Notes: generated from the sequence alone by a model not told the origin. DNA of 64,000 nt from Verticiella sediminum (GCF_007558815.1 NZ_VLTJ01000004.1:124001-188000), one strand, 5' to 3'; positions 26,570 to 35,830 are shown, numbered from the stretch's first letter. Program-made: numbers and translations.

Positions 26570-27442
26570 ATGGACGATGCTGTGATCGTCGAAAACGAAG
26601 GACCGGTGGCGAGGCTGGTGATGAACCGCCCGGACAAGCACAACGCGTTGCGTTTCGATGACCTGGACCGCATGGTGCAGGCCCTGCACGCAGCCGAGGA
26701 GGACGACCGGGTCCGCGTCATCGTCCTCAAGGGAAACGGCCCATCGTTCTGCGCCGGGCACGACTACAACGATGCGCTGAGGTCCTATGGGCTCGAACCC
26801 GAGGCTGGCTGCCAGAGGCCACGTCGTCCGAGCCAGCGTTCCCGGCTGCTGCGTGACCGCAAGCTCGGCATGAACTACATGGCGTTCCAGAACTCGCTCA
26901 AGCCGGTGATCGCCCAGGTACATGGCCATTGCACCGGCGTGGGCATGTATCTGGTCGAACTCGTGGATCTCGCGGTGTGCGCGCACGATGCGCAGTTCAG
27001 TCACGCCGAACAGCGGCTGGGGCTGGCGGGCAATACCTGGCACATGAACAGCCAGATCCTGATGTACGGCGCGAAAAAGGCCCGCGAGCTGATGTTGCTG
27101 GGCAACAGTTTCGACGGTCCGACCGCGGAGCGCCTGGGGCTGGTCAATCTGTCGGTGCCTGGCGAGGAACTGGAGTCCACGGTGCATGACTGGGCGCAAC
27201 GTATCGCCAAGCACCCGCGTGACGCGCTGGTCACGGGCAAGGCCATGCATCAGATGGCTCTGGAAAGCCTGGGCGGCGCTGCCCAGTTCTCGCGGGGATA
27301 CGTAGGGCACACCCTGGGTACGAACCTGCGCTTCGAGTCTGACGAGTTCAACATCCTGCGTGCCCGTTCCCAGGAAGGGACCACCGCTACGTTCAAGCAA
27401 CGAGACCAGCGGTTCGAAGCACCGGACGATCAAGACGAATAA
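26570..27442 (+). CDS. Enoyl-CoA hydratase/isomerase family protein
   Basis: A 290-residue crotonase-fold protein (LVMNRPDKHNALRFDDLD; NGPSFCAGHDYND for the first oxyanion-hole segment; VHGHCTGVGMYLVELVDLAV for the second). The residues at the two usual catalytic Glu positions are not both obvious, and an insertion after the CAGHDYND segment (about residues 72-100) is rich in Arg. It could be a hydratase, isomerase or hydrolase. The ATG at 26570 follows AGGGGG by seven bases. A second crotonase follows after 19 bp. Confidence 0.88.
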   Translation: MDDAVIVENEGPVARLVMNRPDKHNALRFDDLDRMVQALHAAEEDDRVRVIVLKGNGPSFCAGHDYNDALRSYGLEPEAGCQRPRRPSQRSRLLRDRKLGMNYMAFQNSLKPVIAQVHGHCTGVGMYLVELVDLAVCAHDAQFSHAEQRLGLAGNTWHMNSQILMYGAKKARELMLLGNSFDGPTAERLGLVNLSVPGEELESTVHDWAQRIAKHPRDALVTGKAMHQMALESLGGAAQFSRGYVGHTLGTNLRFESDEFNILRARSQEGTTATFKQRDQRFEAPDDQDE

Positions 27443-27461
27443 CGTTGAAAGGACACTGACC

Positions 27462-28298
27462 ATGGAACTCAAAGTCACCGAATCCCACGTCCAGGACGGC
27501 GTCGCGCTGATCCGCCTCAATCGGCCCGAGCGCGGCAACTCGTGGACGCATCGCATGAACGCGGAATACCGCTGGCTCATGAAGTCGCACGATGCAAACC
27601 CCGACGTGCGCGTGATTGTCGTGACGGGCTCGGGTCGGCAGTTCTGCGTCGGTGCCGATTTCCGGGCGCTCGAGCACCACCAGGAGTCCACCAAGGACTA
27701 CGTGCAGAGCGCGCGCGAACTGGAGCTGGCCAACCCGGGCAGCGACGTGCACGAAGAATTCGAGCATGAACTGGTGTGGCACTGGGGTTTGAACAAGCCG
27801 GTCATCGCCGCGGTCAACGGCGCGTGTGCCGGCATTGCCGTCTCGCTCGCGGCATTTTGCGATCTGCGCTATGCGGCGGCGGGTGCGAAATTCACCGCCG
27901 CCACGTCCAAATTGGGGCTGCCCGCCGAGTACGGCCTGTCATGGGTTCTGCCGCGCCTGATCGGCCTGGCACCCGCCGTGGACCTGCTGTTCACCGGGCG
28001 AGTGGCCCTTGCCGAAGAGATGCACACGTTGGGCTTCGTGCATGACGTCCTGGCCGCCGACGACTTCGAGGCCCAAGTGCTGGCGCGCGCGCGGACGTTC
28101 GCAGCGACGGTATCGCCGATCGCGGTCCGCGCGGCCAAGCGGCAGATCTACGCCGAGCAGATGCATCTGCAGCCGGGCCGGGCGGTCGAGGACGCCAGGC
28201 AATTGACCGGGGAACTGCTGAAGCACCCGGATTGCCGGGAAGGCGTGAAGGCCATGCAGGAGAAGCGAGCGCCTTCCTTCCAGGCTCTGCGCATTTGA
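27462..28298 (+). CDS. Enoyl-CoA hydratase/isomerase family protein
   Basis: A 278-residue crotonase-fold protein with LIRLNRPERGNSWTHRMN, the oxyanion-hole segment GRQFCVGADFRAL, and NGACAGIAVSLAAFCDLRYAA followed by KLGLPAEYGLSWVLPRLIG. The Glu in LPAEYG is at a position used by hydratases and isomerases. GAAAGGA lies eight bases before the ATG. It ends the rightward two-gene unit and converges on a Bug gene 48 bp away. Confidence 0.9.
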   Translation: MELKVTESHVQDGVALIRLNRPERGNSWTHRMNAEYRWLMKSHDANPDVRVIVVTGSGRQFCVGADFRALEHHQESTKDYVQSARELELANPGSDVHEEFEHELVWHWGLNKPVIAAVNGACAGIAVSLAAFCDLRYAAAGAKFTAATSKLGLPAEYGLSWVLPRLIGLAPAVDLLFTGRVALAEEMHTLGFVHDVLAADDFEAQVLARARTFAATVSPIAVRAAKRQIYAEQMHLQPGRAVEDARQLTGELLKHPDCREGVKAMQEKRAPSFQALRI

Positions 28299-28345
28299 AA
28301 GCGGGATACCGACACGCCTGAACCGACATCCGTGGCCTTCCGCGG

Positions 28346-29347
28346 TCATTCCAGCCAGAGATTGCGCGTTCGGGCAAGGTCGGTCCAGATCGCTTGCTCC
28401 TGCTGCAACGTCTTCGCGAACGCCTCGGGTGTCGAGCCGCTGGGTTCGAAGCCGAGCGTGGCGATACGCTTGCCCATGTCAGGGTCCTTGATGGCGTCGG
28501 ACATGGCGCGGCTCAGGCGCTCCACGACTGCGGTGGGCGTGCCGGCCGGCGCGAGCACGCCCATCCAGTAGCCGATATCGAAATCCTCCACCCCGCTTTC
28601 TTGAACCGTCGGAACGTCGGGCAGCAGCTCGGAGCGGGTCGAGCCCGTTACGGCGAGGGCGCGCAGCGTGCCTGCTTCGACGTGCTTGTGCAGCGTATAG
28701 ACAGGATCTGCGATGAGTTGCACGTCTCCCGCCAGCAGCGCATTCACCACCTCCGAACTGCCCTTGTAAGGCACGTGCAGCAGAGGCGCGCCGGTAATCG
28801 ACATCAGGTACTCGAAGATCATGGCCGAGGATGTGCCGGCACCGTTGGTGCCGAACCGCAAGGCTTCCGGATGCTCGCGCGCGTACGCGACCATTTCGCC
28901 CAGGTTGCGAAACGGCTGGCTGGCCGGCGTCGCGATCAGGAACGAGCCGCGAACCGCTTCGCTGACCGGGGTGAAATCGCGCTCCAGGTTCAGACCGAAC
29001 TGTTTGTTGATCGCCGCCTGGATGGTCAGCGCGGAGCCGGTGAGCAGCAGGGTGTAGCCGTCCGCGGTTGCCCGGCTGACGTGGCGCGTGCCGACCAGAC
29101 TGCCGGCGCCAGGCTTGTTTTCCACCACCACCGGCTGGCCGAGAGGCTGGCGAAGGTTTTCGGCCAGCAGGCGGGCAAAGACGTCGGAGGCTCCGCCAGG
29201 AGGATAAGGGACGACCAGGGTTATCGGCTTGGCAGGAAACGATTGCGTCCAGGCCTCGGGCGCGGTGCAGAGCAGCGCCGCCAGGACCATCAAAGTACCG
29301 GCCGCACGGGTATAGCGCTGCCCTGTGCGTGAAATCGGCTTCATCAT
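28346..29347 (-). CDS. Bug-family periplasmic solute receptor (TctC-like)
   Basis: A 333-residue secreted receptor. The signal peptide (LMVLAALLCTAPEAWTQ) precedes SFPAKPITLVVPYPPGGASD, ENKPGAGSLVGT and DGYTLLLTGSA, all family hallmarks. AGGAGAG precedes the tandem ATGATG start. The operator TTGGGTGACCCAAT (29377-29390) lies just upstream, tying it to the acyl-CoA regulon. It is divergent from the ATP-grasp CoA ligase, so uptake and activation of one acid may be co-controlled. Confidence 0.93.
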   Translation of the reverse strand: MMKPISRTGQRYTRAAGTLMVLAALLCTAPEAWTQSFPAKPITLVVPYPPGGASDVFARLLAENLRQPLGQPVVVENKPGAGSLVGTRHVSRATADGYTLLLTGSALTIQAAINKQFGLNLERDFTPVSEAVRGSFLIATPASQPFRNLGEMVAYAREHPEALRFGTNGAGTSSAMIFEYLMSITGAPLLHVPYKGSSEVVNALLAGDVQLIADPVYTLHKHVEAGTLRALAVTGSTRSELLPDVPTVQESGVEDFDIGYWMGVLAPAGTPTAVVERLSRAMSDAIKDPDMGKRIATLGFEPSGSTPEAFAKTLQQEQAIWTDLARTRNLWLE

Positions 29348-29377
29348 GTCTCTCTCCTTAGTGCACGCCCCCTTTTT

Positions 29378-29388
29378 TGGGTGACCCA
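29378..29388 (-). promoter_or_regulatory. Operator TGGGTGACCCA, leftward promoter
   Basis: A perfect palindrome (extended by one base on each side to TTGGGTGACCCAA) 31 bases upstream of the Bug start. On the minus strand TTGACG-N18-CATACT forms a plausible promoter ending five bases before it. Confidence 0.75.
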
Positions 29389-29434
29389 ATAAGTATGGCG
29401 TCCCGAAAGTGGGGCCGTCAACGAAACAATCCGA

Positions 29435-29473
29435 TTGACACTGCCATGAATCCGCATGAGAATGGGTGACCCA
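29435..29473 (+). promoter_or_regulatory. Promoter with overlapping operator for the ATP-grasp CoA ligase
   Basis: TTGACA (29435-29440), 17-bp spacer, GAGAAT (29458-29463), and the perfect palindrome TGGGTGACCCA (29463-29473) beginning on the last T of the -10. This repeats the layout at 13342-13381. The two operators of this divergent region are 85 bp apart, close to eight helical turns, which would allow cooperative looping. Confidence 0.75.
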
Positions 29474-29585
29474 AAAGAAAGGCGCTGTGCACGATCGCGC
29501 GTTGTGTGATCCCGGATCGAATCCAACGCTTTGAAGTGAAGCGCGCCATACCGTCGTGTCAATCGATTGTTCGTCGGGCCGGCCC

Positions 29586-31736
29586 ATGTCCATATCCCGC
29601 AGTCTCTATCCGTCACGCGAGTTGCAGCCGTTGTTCGCGCCTGCCAGCATCGCCGTCGTCGATTTTTCGTCGAAGGCGCGGTCCTTCGGTGCGCGCACTG
29701 TCCAAAACCTGGCCGGCAGTGGTGCGCGGCTGTGGACGGTGAATCCGAAACTTCAGGCAGATGCCGGGCAGGGCATCTACCGCAGCGTGCAGGAGCTGCC
29801 GGAAGTGCCTGAGTGCGTCGTGATCGCGGTACCGCGCGATGCTGTTTACGGCGTTGCCGGCGACTGCGCCCGCCTGGGGGTGAAAGGCGCGATCGTCTAT
29901 GCCTCGGGCTACTCCGAAACCGGAGCGGCAGGCCATCGCGTCATGCAGGAGCGGCTTTCCGGACTGGCTCGCGATACGGGTATGCGCATTCTTGGTCCAA
30001 ACTGCATCGGCATTCTGTCGGAAGGCGGCCGCCTGCGGCTGACGTTCGCCGAAGCGCCTGACCTGGGTCAGCCGCGTGGGGCCAGCATCGGCCTGGTCAG
30101 CCAATCGGGCGGGCTTGGTCTTGCGCTTGCACAGGCTGCAGAGCATGGCGTTGCGTTCTCGCACGTCCTGACGGCCGGAAACTCCTGCGATGTGGACGTG
30201 GCGGATCAGGTCGCCTACCTGGCCGAGCATCCTGATTGCCGGGTGATCGCTTGTCTGTTCGAGGGTATGGCGGATCCTCAGCGTTTGCTCGCTGCGGGCC
30301 GTCTCGCACTGAGCCAGGGCAAGCCGGTTGTCGTGCACAAGATAGCCACCGGCGAGGAGGGAACACGTGCCGCGATGTCGCACACGGGCTCCCTTGCTGG
30401 GTCGGCAGCCGTCTATCGCGCCGCTTTCGAGGACGCGGGTTTCGTCGCGGTGGAGGCGTTCGAGGCCCTGGTCGAGACCGCAGCCTTCTTCGCCAAGGCC
30501 GGGCGGCCCGCCGCCCATGGCGTGGCCGCGCTGTCGACGTCCGGCGGAGCTGCCATCATGGTCGCGGATGCCGCGGAGCGGCACCGGGTCGCTCTTCCCC
30601 AGCCATCGGAAACCGCTGCGCAGGTGCTGCGCTCGCACATCCCGGAGTTCGGCACGGTGCGCAACCCCTGTGACATGACCGCGCAGATCCTGAGCAACCC
30701 CGGTGCTCTGCAGGCGTGCGCTCGCGCCTTGTTGGACGATGCGAGCTACGGCGCCTTGGTGTTTCCGAATGCCTACGCCTACGCTCCGGCAATCGACCGT
30801 CTGGCAACGCTGGACCTCGTCGCGGGGCAGGCCGGCAAGCCCGTGTGCTGCGTCTGGCTGAGCCAGTCGCTGGGCGGGCCCGGCACGGTGCAAGCCGAAG
30901 CGAGCGCCCATGTCGCCCTGTTTCGTTCGATGGATCGATGCATGGCGACCCTGCGTGCTTGGCATAGGTACGATCAGAGATTGCGCCGGGATGGGACGGT
31001 GGCCGGACGGCTGGCCCCGCCAGACGCGATACGCGCCCTGGCATCGGCTGCGAACGACGGTGCGGCAACGTTGACGGAGCACTCGGCAAAGCGTGTGCTG
31101 GCCGCATACGGGATACCGGTAGTGGACGAGTGCCTGGTTCGCAGCGCGCAGGAGGCGGTGCGGGCGGCGCGAGGGTTCGGGGGCAGGGTCGCTCTCAAAG
31201 TCCTGTCGGCCGACATTCCCCACAAGACCGAGGCCGGCGGTGTGCGGCTGGATCTGCACGGTGACGTCGAGGTGGCCTGCGCCTACGAGGAAATCCTCGT
31301 CAGTGCCATGCGCTACGCCCCAGATGCGCACATCGATGGCGTCCTGGTCCAGCCCATGGTCCGGCGGGATCTCGAGCTCATCGTCGGCGGCAGGCGTGAC
31401 CCGCAGTTCGGACCGACGATCGTCGTCGGCCTCGGCGGCATCTTCGTGGAACTGCTCAGGGACAGCGTCGTCGCCCTCGCGCCGCTTTCGCCCGCCGCGG
31501 CGCGCGAAATGCTGGACCAATTGCGCGGTCGAGCCCTGTTCGACGGGTTTCGAGGCGCGGTACCCACCGACATCGCACAGCTTGCCCAGGTAATCGCCAG
31601 GGTTGGCGAGATGCTCGCCGACGGAGCCGACATGATCGAGGAGCTGGATATCAACCCGCTCGTCATTTCGGATGGACGGCCTATCGCGGTCGACGCGCTG
31701 ATTGCGCTGGAGACGACCAGCCCACGGCGGCTGTGA
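29586..31736 (+). CDS. ATP-grasp acyl-CoA synthetase (ADP-forming type)
   Basis: A 716-residue CoA ligase of the acetyl-CoA synthetase (ADP-forming)/Pat-related family in the usual domain order. The CoA-binding Rossmann domain comes first (LFAPASIAVVDF; VPRDAVYG; LGPNCIGIL), then the ligase CoA domain with SQSGGLGLALA and the phospho-His loop MSHTGSLAGSAA. The C-terminal ATP-grasp domain (ALKVLSADIPHKTEAGGV, INPLVISDGRPIAVDAL) follows. It should make an acyl-CoA with phosphohistidine chemistry. The ATG at 29586 is favoured because homologues begin near SRSLYPS; 29556 is an alternative. A collapsed paralogue lies at 17443-17715. Confidence 0.9.
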   Translation: MSISRSLYPSRELQPLFAPASIAVVDFSSKARSFGARTVQNLAGSGARLWTVNPKLQADAGQGIYRSVQELPEVPECVVIAVPRDAVYGVAGDCARLGVKGAIVYASGYSETGAAGHRVMQERLSGLARDTGMRILGPNCIGILSEGGRLRLTFAEAPDLGQPRGASIGLVSQSGGLGLALAQAAEHGVAFSHVLTAGNSCDVDVADQVAYLAEHPDCRVIACLFEGMADPQRLLAAGRLALSQGKPVVVHKIATGEEGTRAAMSHTGSLAGSAAVYRAAFEDAGFVAVEAFEALVETAAFFAKAGRPAAHGVAALSTSGGAAIMVADAAERHRVALPQPSETAAQVLRSHIPEFGTVRNPCDMTAQILSNPGALQACARALLDDASYGALVFPNAYAYAPAIDRLATLDLVAGQAGKPVCCVWLSQSLGGPGTVQAEASAHVALFRSMDRCMATLRAWHRYDQRLRRDGTVAGRLAPPDAIRALASAANDGAATLTEHSAKRVLAAYGIPVVDECLVRSAQEAVRAARGFGGRVALKVLSADIPHKTEAGGVRLDLHGDVEVACAYEEILVSAMRYAPDAHIDGVLVQPMVRRDLELIVGGRRDPQFGPTIVVGLGGIFVELLRDSVVALAPLSPAAAREMLDQLRGRALFDGFRGAVPTDIAQLAQVIARVGEMLADGADMIEELDINPLVISDGRPIAVDALIALETTSPRRL

Positions 31737-31855
31737 ACCCCAGGGAGGGTATCTCGCCGTACTGACTCATCACCCGTTGCTGCGGTCCTGAACGCCGGCC
31801 TGCCGAGCATACGCGTTTTGAGGCCATGCACCTACATAACGATTATTCAGGAGAC

Positions 31856-32833
31856 ATGATGCAACACCGAAAACTTGCCGCCTGGTTCATGTTCGGCATG
31901 CTGGCGTGCCCGATTTCCGGGCTGACTGCCGAATATCCCGAAAAGCCGGTCGACGTCGTCATTCCCTACAGCACAGGCAATGGCCTGGACCTGCTCGGCC
32001 GGGAGTTTTCACATCGCCTGGAGGCGGAGCTGAAGGTGCCTCTGGTGGTCATCAATCGCGAAGGCGCGGCGGGCGTCATCGGCACAGGCTCGGCCGCGCG
32101 CGCCTCGCCCGACGGCTACACCCTGCTGTTTCATGCAAACCCGCCCTTCGTGACGGCGGCGCTGGTGCCCGAACGAGCGCCGTACGACCCGCGCAGCAGC
32201 TTCGTGCCGGTGGCGCAGGTGGGTTCGGTGCCTCTTGTGCTCGTCACGTCCGGCAAGTCGCCATTCAACGATTTCGCCGGTATGCGTTCCTATGTGCAGG
32301 CTCATCCGGAAAAGGCCAACTATGCGTCTGCCGGCGTCGGTTCGCCCGGCCACATCTACGGCGAACTGCTCAACCGCGCGATGGATGCGGACATCCAGGA
32401 AGTCCGCTACAAGGCTACCGGTCAGGCCTTGATCGACGTGGTATCGGGTGAGGTGCTGCTCAGCCTGGTGTCCGTGTCCGCCGTGCTTCCCTATCTGGAA
32501 AGCGGCAGTCTGCGTGCGCTTGCCGTTGGCTCTTCGGACAGGCTGCCGAGGTTTCCGGAAGTGCCGACCCTGGCGGAGGTGCTGCATCAGCCGGGATTCG
32601 AGGCCGGCGTCTGGTACGGCTTTTTCGCGCCGGCCGGCACGCCTGCGACGCACGTGCAGAAGCTGTACGAAGCGATCGCCAGAGCGGCGCAGACCTCCGA
32701 GCTGCGCGGTTTCATGGCCCGGCTCGGCATGGTGCCGCATGTACGGGATTCCGCGGCGCTGGCCGCCATCGTGGACGAGGATGTGAAGGTCGCCGCCAGG
32801 CTGCTTCAGGATACGAAGCTGGCCGGCCATTAG
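31856..32833 (+). CDS. Bug-family periplasmic solute receptor (TctC-like)
   Basis: A 325-residue secreted receptor. A signal peptide (AAWFMFGMLACPISGLTA) leads into EYPEKPVDVVIPYSTGNGLD. This ligand-loop is unusual: STGNG replaces the common PAGGG, as also in the receptor at 35928 (ATGTG). The two also share PPFVT, so they form a subfamily that likely binds a similar ligand. CAGGAGA precedes the ATG. It opens a rightward operon running to 36896. Confidence 0.92.
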   Translation: MMQHRKLAAWFMFGMLACPISGLTAEYPEKPVDVVIPYSTGNGLDLLGREFSHRLEAELKVPLVVINREGAAGVIGTGSAARASPDGYTLLFHANPPFVTAALVPERAPYDPRSSFVPVAQVGSVPLVLVTSGKSPFNDFAGMRSYVQAHPEKANYASAGVGSPGHIYGELLNRAMDADIQEVRYKATGQALIDVVSGEVLLSLVSVSAVLPYLESGSLRALAVGSSDRLPRFPEVPTLAEVLHQPGFEAGVWYGFFAPAGTPATHVQKLYEAIARAAQTSELRGFMARLGMVPHVRDSAALAAIVDEDVKVAARLLQDTKLAGH

Positions 32834-32891
32834 CGTGGCCGCATGCATTGCCCGCTGTACCGCTCCCTGGAACACGTCAAGCCCATCTGCC

Positions 32892-33887
32892 ATGATCAAC
32901 GCCAACGACACCGAATTTCATCCGCGCGATCCGCGTGACCGGATCTGGACCGAGACCACTTATCTCGCTTTCGCAATTCCGGAGGAGGCCCTGCACGGTA
33001 CGCTCTACGTTCTCGCCCGCCCGAATCTGGGCGTCGCCATGTCCTCGGTCGTCATTACGCGAGGCTATACGCGGCGGCCGCACGAAGCCGAGTTCTGCGA
33101 TCCCCAGATCCATCTCCCGTGTCCTGCGTCCTATGCCGATTTCTCTCTGGACAACGGGCTGTCCGTGAAGGCGGAGTCGCTCACGGACTGGCGGTTCAGC
33201 TACCGCCACAAGCTCGACTCGTGCCGGTTCGATCTTCGGCTCAAGGGGCTGCATCACCCGCATGACCCCATGGATTCCCGCGAGAACCCGCTGCTGCAGA
33301 GGGCGGAGCCGGGCGGGGCCCACGACCCGCGCGTCGGGGATGCCTGGTCGAACGGCCACTTCGATCTGAAGGGCCGCATCACGGGCACCCTATGGCTGCG
33401 GGGCAGGGAGTACGCGGTGGACTGCTACGAGGGCATGGACCGCAGTTGGGGCCCGCGCAACGAAACGCCGAGTCGCGCCAGCTCGTATCTTTCCATCAAC
33501 TTCGGCGAGGAGCTGGCGGTCTGGCTGACGATGACCCTGAGCATTTCGTCCGAGGGGATGGTCGTCTACGACGAGCTGAAGACGGGTTTTCTGGTCAGCC
33601 ACGGCGAGGTTTTTCCCATTACGCGCGCCACCATCGAGGCGCGGGGCGCGGACATGCTGACCCTGAACGATCACGTGATCCTGGAAACCGCAAACGGTGC
33701 GCGCTACGAGTTCCACGGTGGCGCGATCGGAACTCGCCCGATGGGTTCCATCAACCCGTCCATTTCGGCCTTCCAGTCGCTCATGCGCTATCACTGGAAC
33801 GGCAAGGTCGGCTATGGCGGGCACGGCAAGCTCTTCGGACAAGAGTATCTCGCCCGCCATCTTCCACGCGACGAGGCCCGTGCATGA
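32892..33887 (+). CDS. DUF7064/DUF7065-like protein (AttH/carotenoid 1,2-hydratase fold)
   Basis: A 331-residue soluble protein without a signal peptide. Two beta-rich halves are visible: an N-terminal lipocalin-like part (WTETTYLAFAIPEEALHGTL) and a C-terminal part (YEGMDRSWGPRNETPSRASS). The second pattern, an acidic-aromatic stretch with DRSWGPR, recalls the AttH/hydroxyneurosporene-synthase-like fold annotated as DUF7064/7065. I name the family from memory and the function is unknown. It sits between a Bug receptor and an APH-type phosphotransferase, an association that suggests lipid-like or terpenoid acid metabolism. There is no clear ribosome binding site before the ATG. Confidence 0.6.
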   Translation: MINANDTEFHPRDPRDRIWTETTYLAFAIPEEALHGTLYVLARPNLGVAMSSVVITRGYTRRPHEAEFCDPQIHLPCPASYADFSLDNGLSVKAESLTDWRFSYRHKLDSCRFDLRLKGLHHPHDPMDSRENPLLQRAEPGGAHDPRVGDAWSNGHFDLKGRITGTLWLRGREYAVDCYEGMDRSWGPRNETPSRASSYLSINFGEELAVWLTMTLSISSEGMVVYDELKTGFLVSHGEVFPITRATIEARGADMLTLNDHVILETANGARYEFHGGAIGTRPMGSINPSISAFQSLMRYHWNGKVGYGGHGKLFGQEYLARHLPRDEARA

Positions 33888-33889
33888 GT

Positions 33890-33910
33890 GCCGCCCGGCC
33901 GCCCGAAGGC
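33890..33910 (+). repeat. GC-rich dispersed repeat, partial copy
   Basis: 21 bases identical to the core of the 3299-3336 repeat. It spans the junction between the DUF7064/7065 gene and the phosphotransferase gene and is in frame with an upstream ATG (33884) of the latter, overlapping the previous stop. Confidence 0.7.
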
Positions 33911-33946
33911 ACTCGCACCGCAGCCCGACAGGGCGGAGGTACTCCA

Positions 33947-35185
33947 ATGAGCACCCTGGATACGGTTTCATTTCTCCGGACGCGGGACGCCGATCCGCGC
34001 GATCAACCCACGGAGGACTTCATTGCCGCCATCCGGTCGCGCTTTCCGACCGAGGCGGATGTGGACGATCTATTGACCCGAAAGATGCAGCGGCGCGCCG
34101 GTCCTCGATATCGGCATGTCGGCATCGAAGAGATGGTGGCCTGGACGGGCAGCATGTTGCGCGACCTCATCGAGGACGACGTCGACATTCTCGAGCCGAG
34201 GTGGCTCACGGGTGGCGCCTCCAAGGTGCAGATGGCCTTCACGCTCGAAGTCGGCAAGCCCGGAACCCCGGCCCGGCGGGAACGACTGGTGGTCCGGATG
34301 GATCCGACCGAAGGCTCCAATGCCACCAGCCGACGGCGGGAAGCCGAACTCCTGCGCGCCTTCGAGGACACGCTTCCCGTACCGAAGGTGTACTGGGTCG
34401 ACCATGCCTGCCGATGGTTCCCGGAGCCGGCGATCATCTACAGTTTCCTGAACGGGGTCGCCAAGCCCAGCCACAACGCGTCCGGGCGCATCGTCGGGCT
34501 CGGCACGGATTTCGGTCCGGCCCTGCGTGAAAAGCTCGCGCCGCAGTTCCTGGAGCATTTGGCCCGCATCCACACGGCCGATGTCGATACGATGCGTTTC
34601 ACGACCATGGATCGCCCCGAAACCGGGACTGTCGAATGTGCGCGGCTGCAGTTGAACCGGGCGCGCCGAGTCTGGGAGGAAGACCGGCCCGAAGCATTCC
34701 CGTTGATGGACGTGGCGGCGAACTGGATGCAGAGGAATCTTCCCGAGCTGGATCGGGTCAGCGTCGTCCACGGCGACTTTCGCAGCGGAAACTTCCTTTT
34801 CGACGAACCCAGCGGCCGGGTCACGGCCTGGCTGGACTGGGAGCGTGGCCAACTGGGCGACCGTCATCGCGACCTTGCCTGGATGACGCAGCTCGAGAAA
34901 GGCCACTTCAGTGAAGACGGCAAGGTTTATTACGTCTGCGGCCTGATCCCGCTCGACGAGTTCTACCGGCGTTACGAAGACGTCTCCGGGCTGTCGGTCG
35001 ACCCGGACAAGCTTGCGTTCTACCGGGTGCTCAACTGCTTTCAGATCATCACCACCACGATGGCGACGGCCTATCGGGTCGCCAAGCTGGGCAAGTCGCA
35101 TCAAGACGTGCTGCTGGCGCGCCTGAAGGGCATCGCTCCCCTGGTCGCCGGCGAACTTCTCGAACTGCTCAAGGAGCGAATCTGA
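33947..35185 (+). CDS. APH-family phosphotransferase (ACAD10/11-type kinase-like)
   Basis: A 412-residue kinase-fold protein. The catalytic loop VVHGDFRSGNFLFD (Brenner motif with Asp) and the Mg-binding WLDWERGQLGD (DFG-like Asp) are intact. ATP-binding elements lie near RLVVRMDP. Its closest functional relatives are ACAD10/11-linked phosphotransferases, which phosphorylate 4-hydroxyacyl-CoAs before dehydration, so a catabolic rather than antibiotic-resistance role is likely. The ATG at 33947 has GGAGG seven bases upstream. An in-frame ATG at 33884 (MSAARPPEG) reads through the repeat. It overlaps the next gene by one base. Confidence 0.82.
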   Translation: MSTLDTVSFLRTRDADPRDQPTEDFIAAIRSRFPTEADVDDLLTRKMQRRAGPRYRHVGIEEMVAWTGSMLRDLIEDDVDILEPRWLTGGASKVQMAFTLEVGKPGTPARRERLVVRMDPTEGSNATSRRREAELLRAFEDTLPVPKVYWVDHACRWFPEPAIIYSFLNGVAKPSHNASGRIVGLGTDFGPALREKLAPQFLEHLARIHTADVDTMRFTTMDRPETGTVECARLQLNRARRVWEEDRPEAFPLMDVAANWMQRNLPELDRVSVVHGDFRSGNFLFDEPSGRVTAWLDWERGQLGDRHRDLAWMTQLEKGHFSEDGKVYYVCGLIPLDEFYRRYEDVSGLSVDPDKLAFYRVLNCFQIITTTMATAYRVAKLGKSHQDVLLARLKGIAPLVAGELLELLKERI

Positions 35186-35781
35186 TGGATCAGAGCGCAG
35201 TCAACCTGGCGGCCACGATACGCGCGCTCACGGACGTGGTCGCGCCCGCCGTGGACCCGTCCAACGCGCGTGCGCGCGAACAACTGAACCTTTCGATCGA
35301 CCACCTGGTTTTTCTGCTCGAACGCATCGACCATCTTCACGAACGGCATTACCACGAGCTCAGGCAGCAGATGACACTCGCCGGGTCGCTGCTCGATGCC
35401 AGCGCCGGGGAACAGTTCGAAGCCCGGGCGGCGCTGCAGCGTGCGCTGCAGGACTGCGCCGACAGGGTCGGTGCGGCACGCGCGGGTGCGCCGGCGGACG
35501 AGCTGCCCGCCATGCCCCTGCCGGTGGACACGCTGCGGCAATGCCTGGACAGGCTCGGCGCGGCGACGGCCGGGATGGTCCAGGCGTGCCAGGACATGGG
35601 AGAAGATGTGCGGCGCCGTGTCGAGCGTTGCGTGCTCGAGCAGGACGAAGCGCGAATCCGGTTCGAGCGCGTCTGGTATGCGCCGCTCGGCTTCGATTCG
35701 CATGCCCGCGCTCTCGGTTCGTTGACCGACGTCCTGTCCGGCCAGGGCGACGGCGGGAGCCAAGACAGCGGGTGCGGCTGA
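35185..35781 (+). CDS. Conserved hypothetical protein of the phosphotransferase operon
   Basis: A 198-residue, mostly alpha-helical protein I do not recognise. It starts on the last base of the phosphotransferase stop (TGATGG), so the two are translationally coupled. No signal peptide or membrane segment is present. The region around residues 30-60 (NLSIDHLVFLLERIDHLHER) and 105-160 look like coiled helices. The His-rich LHERHYHELR could bind a metal. It probably assists the phosphotransferase, by gene context only. Confidence 0.7.
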   Translation: MDQSAVNLAATIRALTDVVAPAVDPSNARAREQLNLSIDHLVFLLERIDHLHERHYHELRQQMTLAGSLLDASAGEQFEARAALQRALQDCADRVGAARAGAPADELPAMPLPVDTLRQCLDRLGAATAGMVQACQDMGEDVRRRVERCVLEQDEARIRFERVWYAPLGFDSHARALGSLTDVLSGQGDGGSQDSGCG

Positions 35782-35830
35782 ATCCAAGCGCCGCCGGCGG
35801 GCCCACAGGCGCGACGCACCATCGAAAAAA

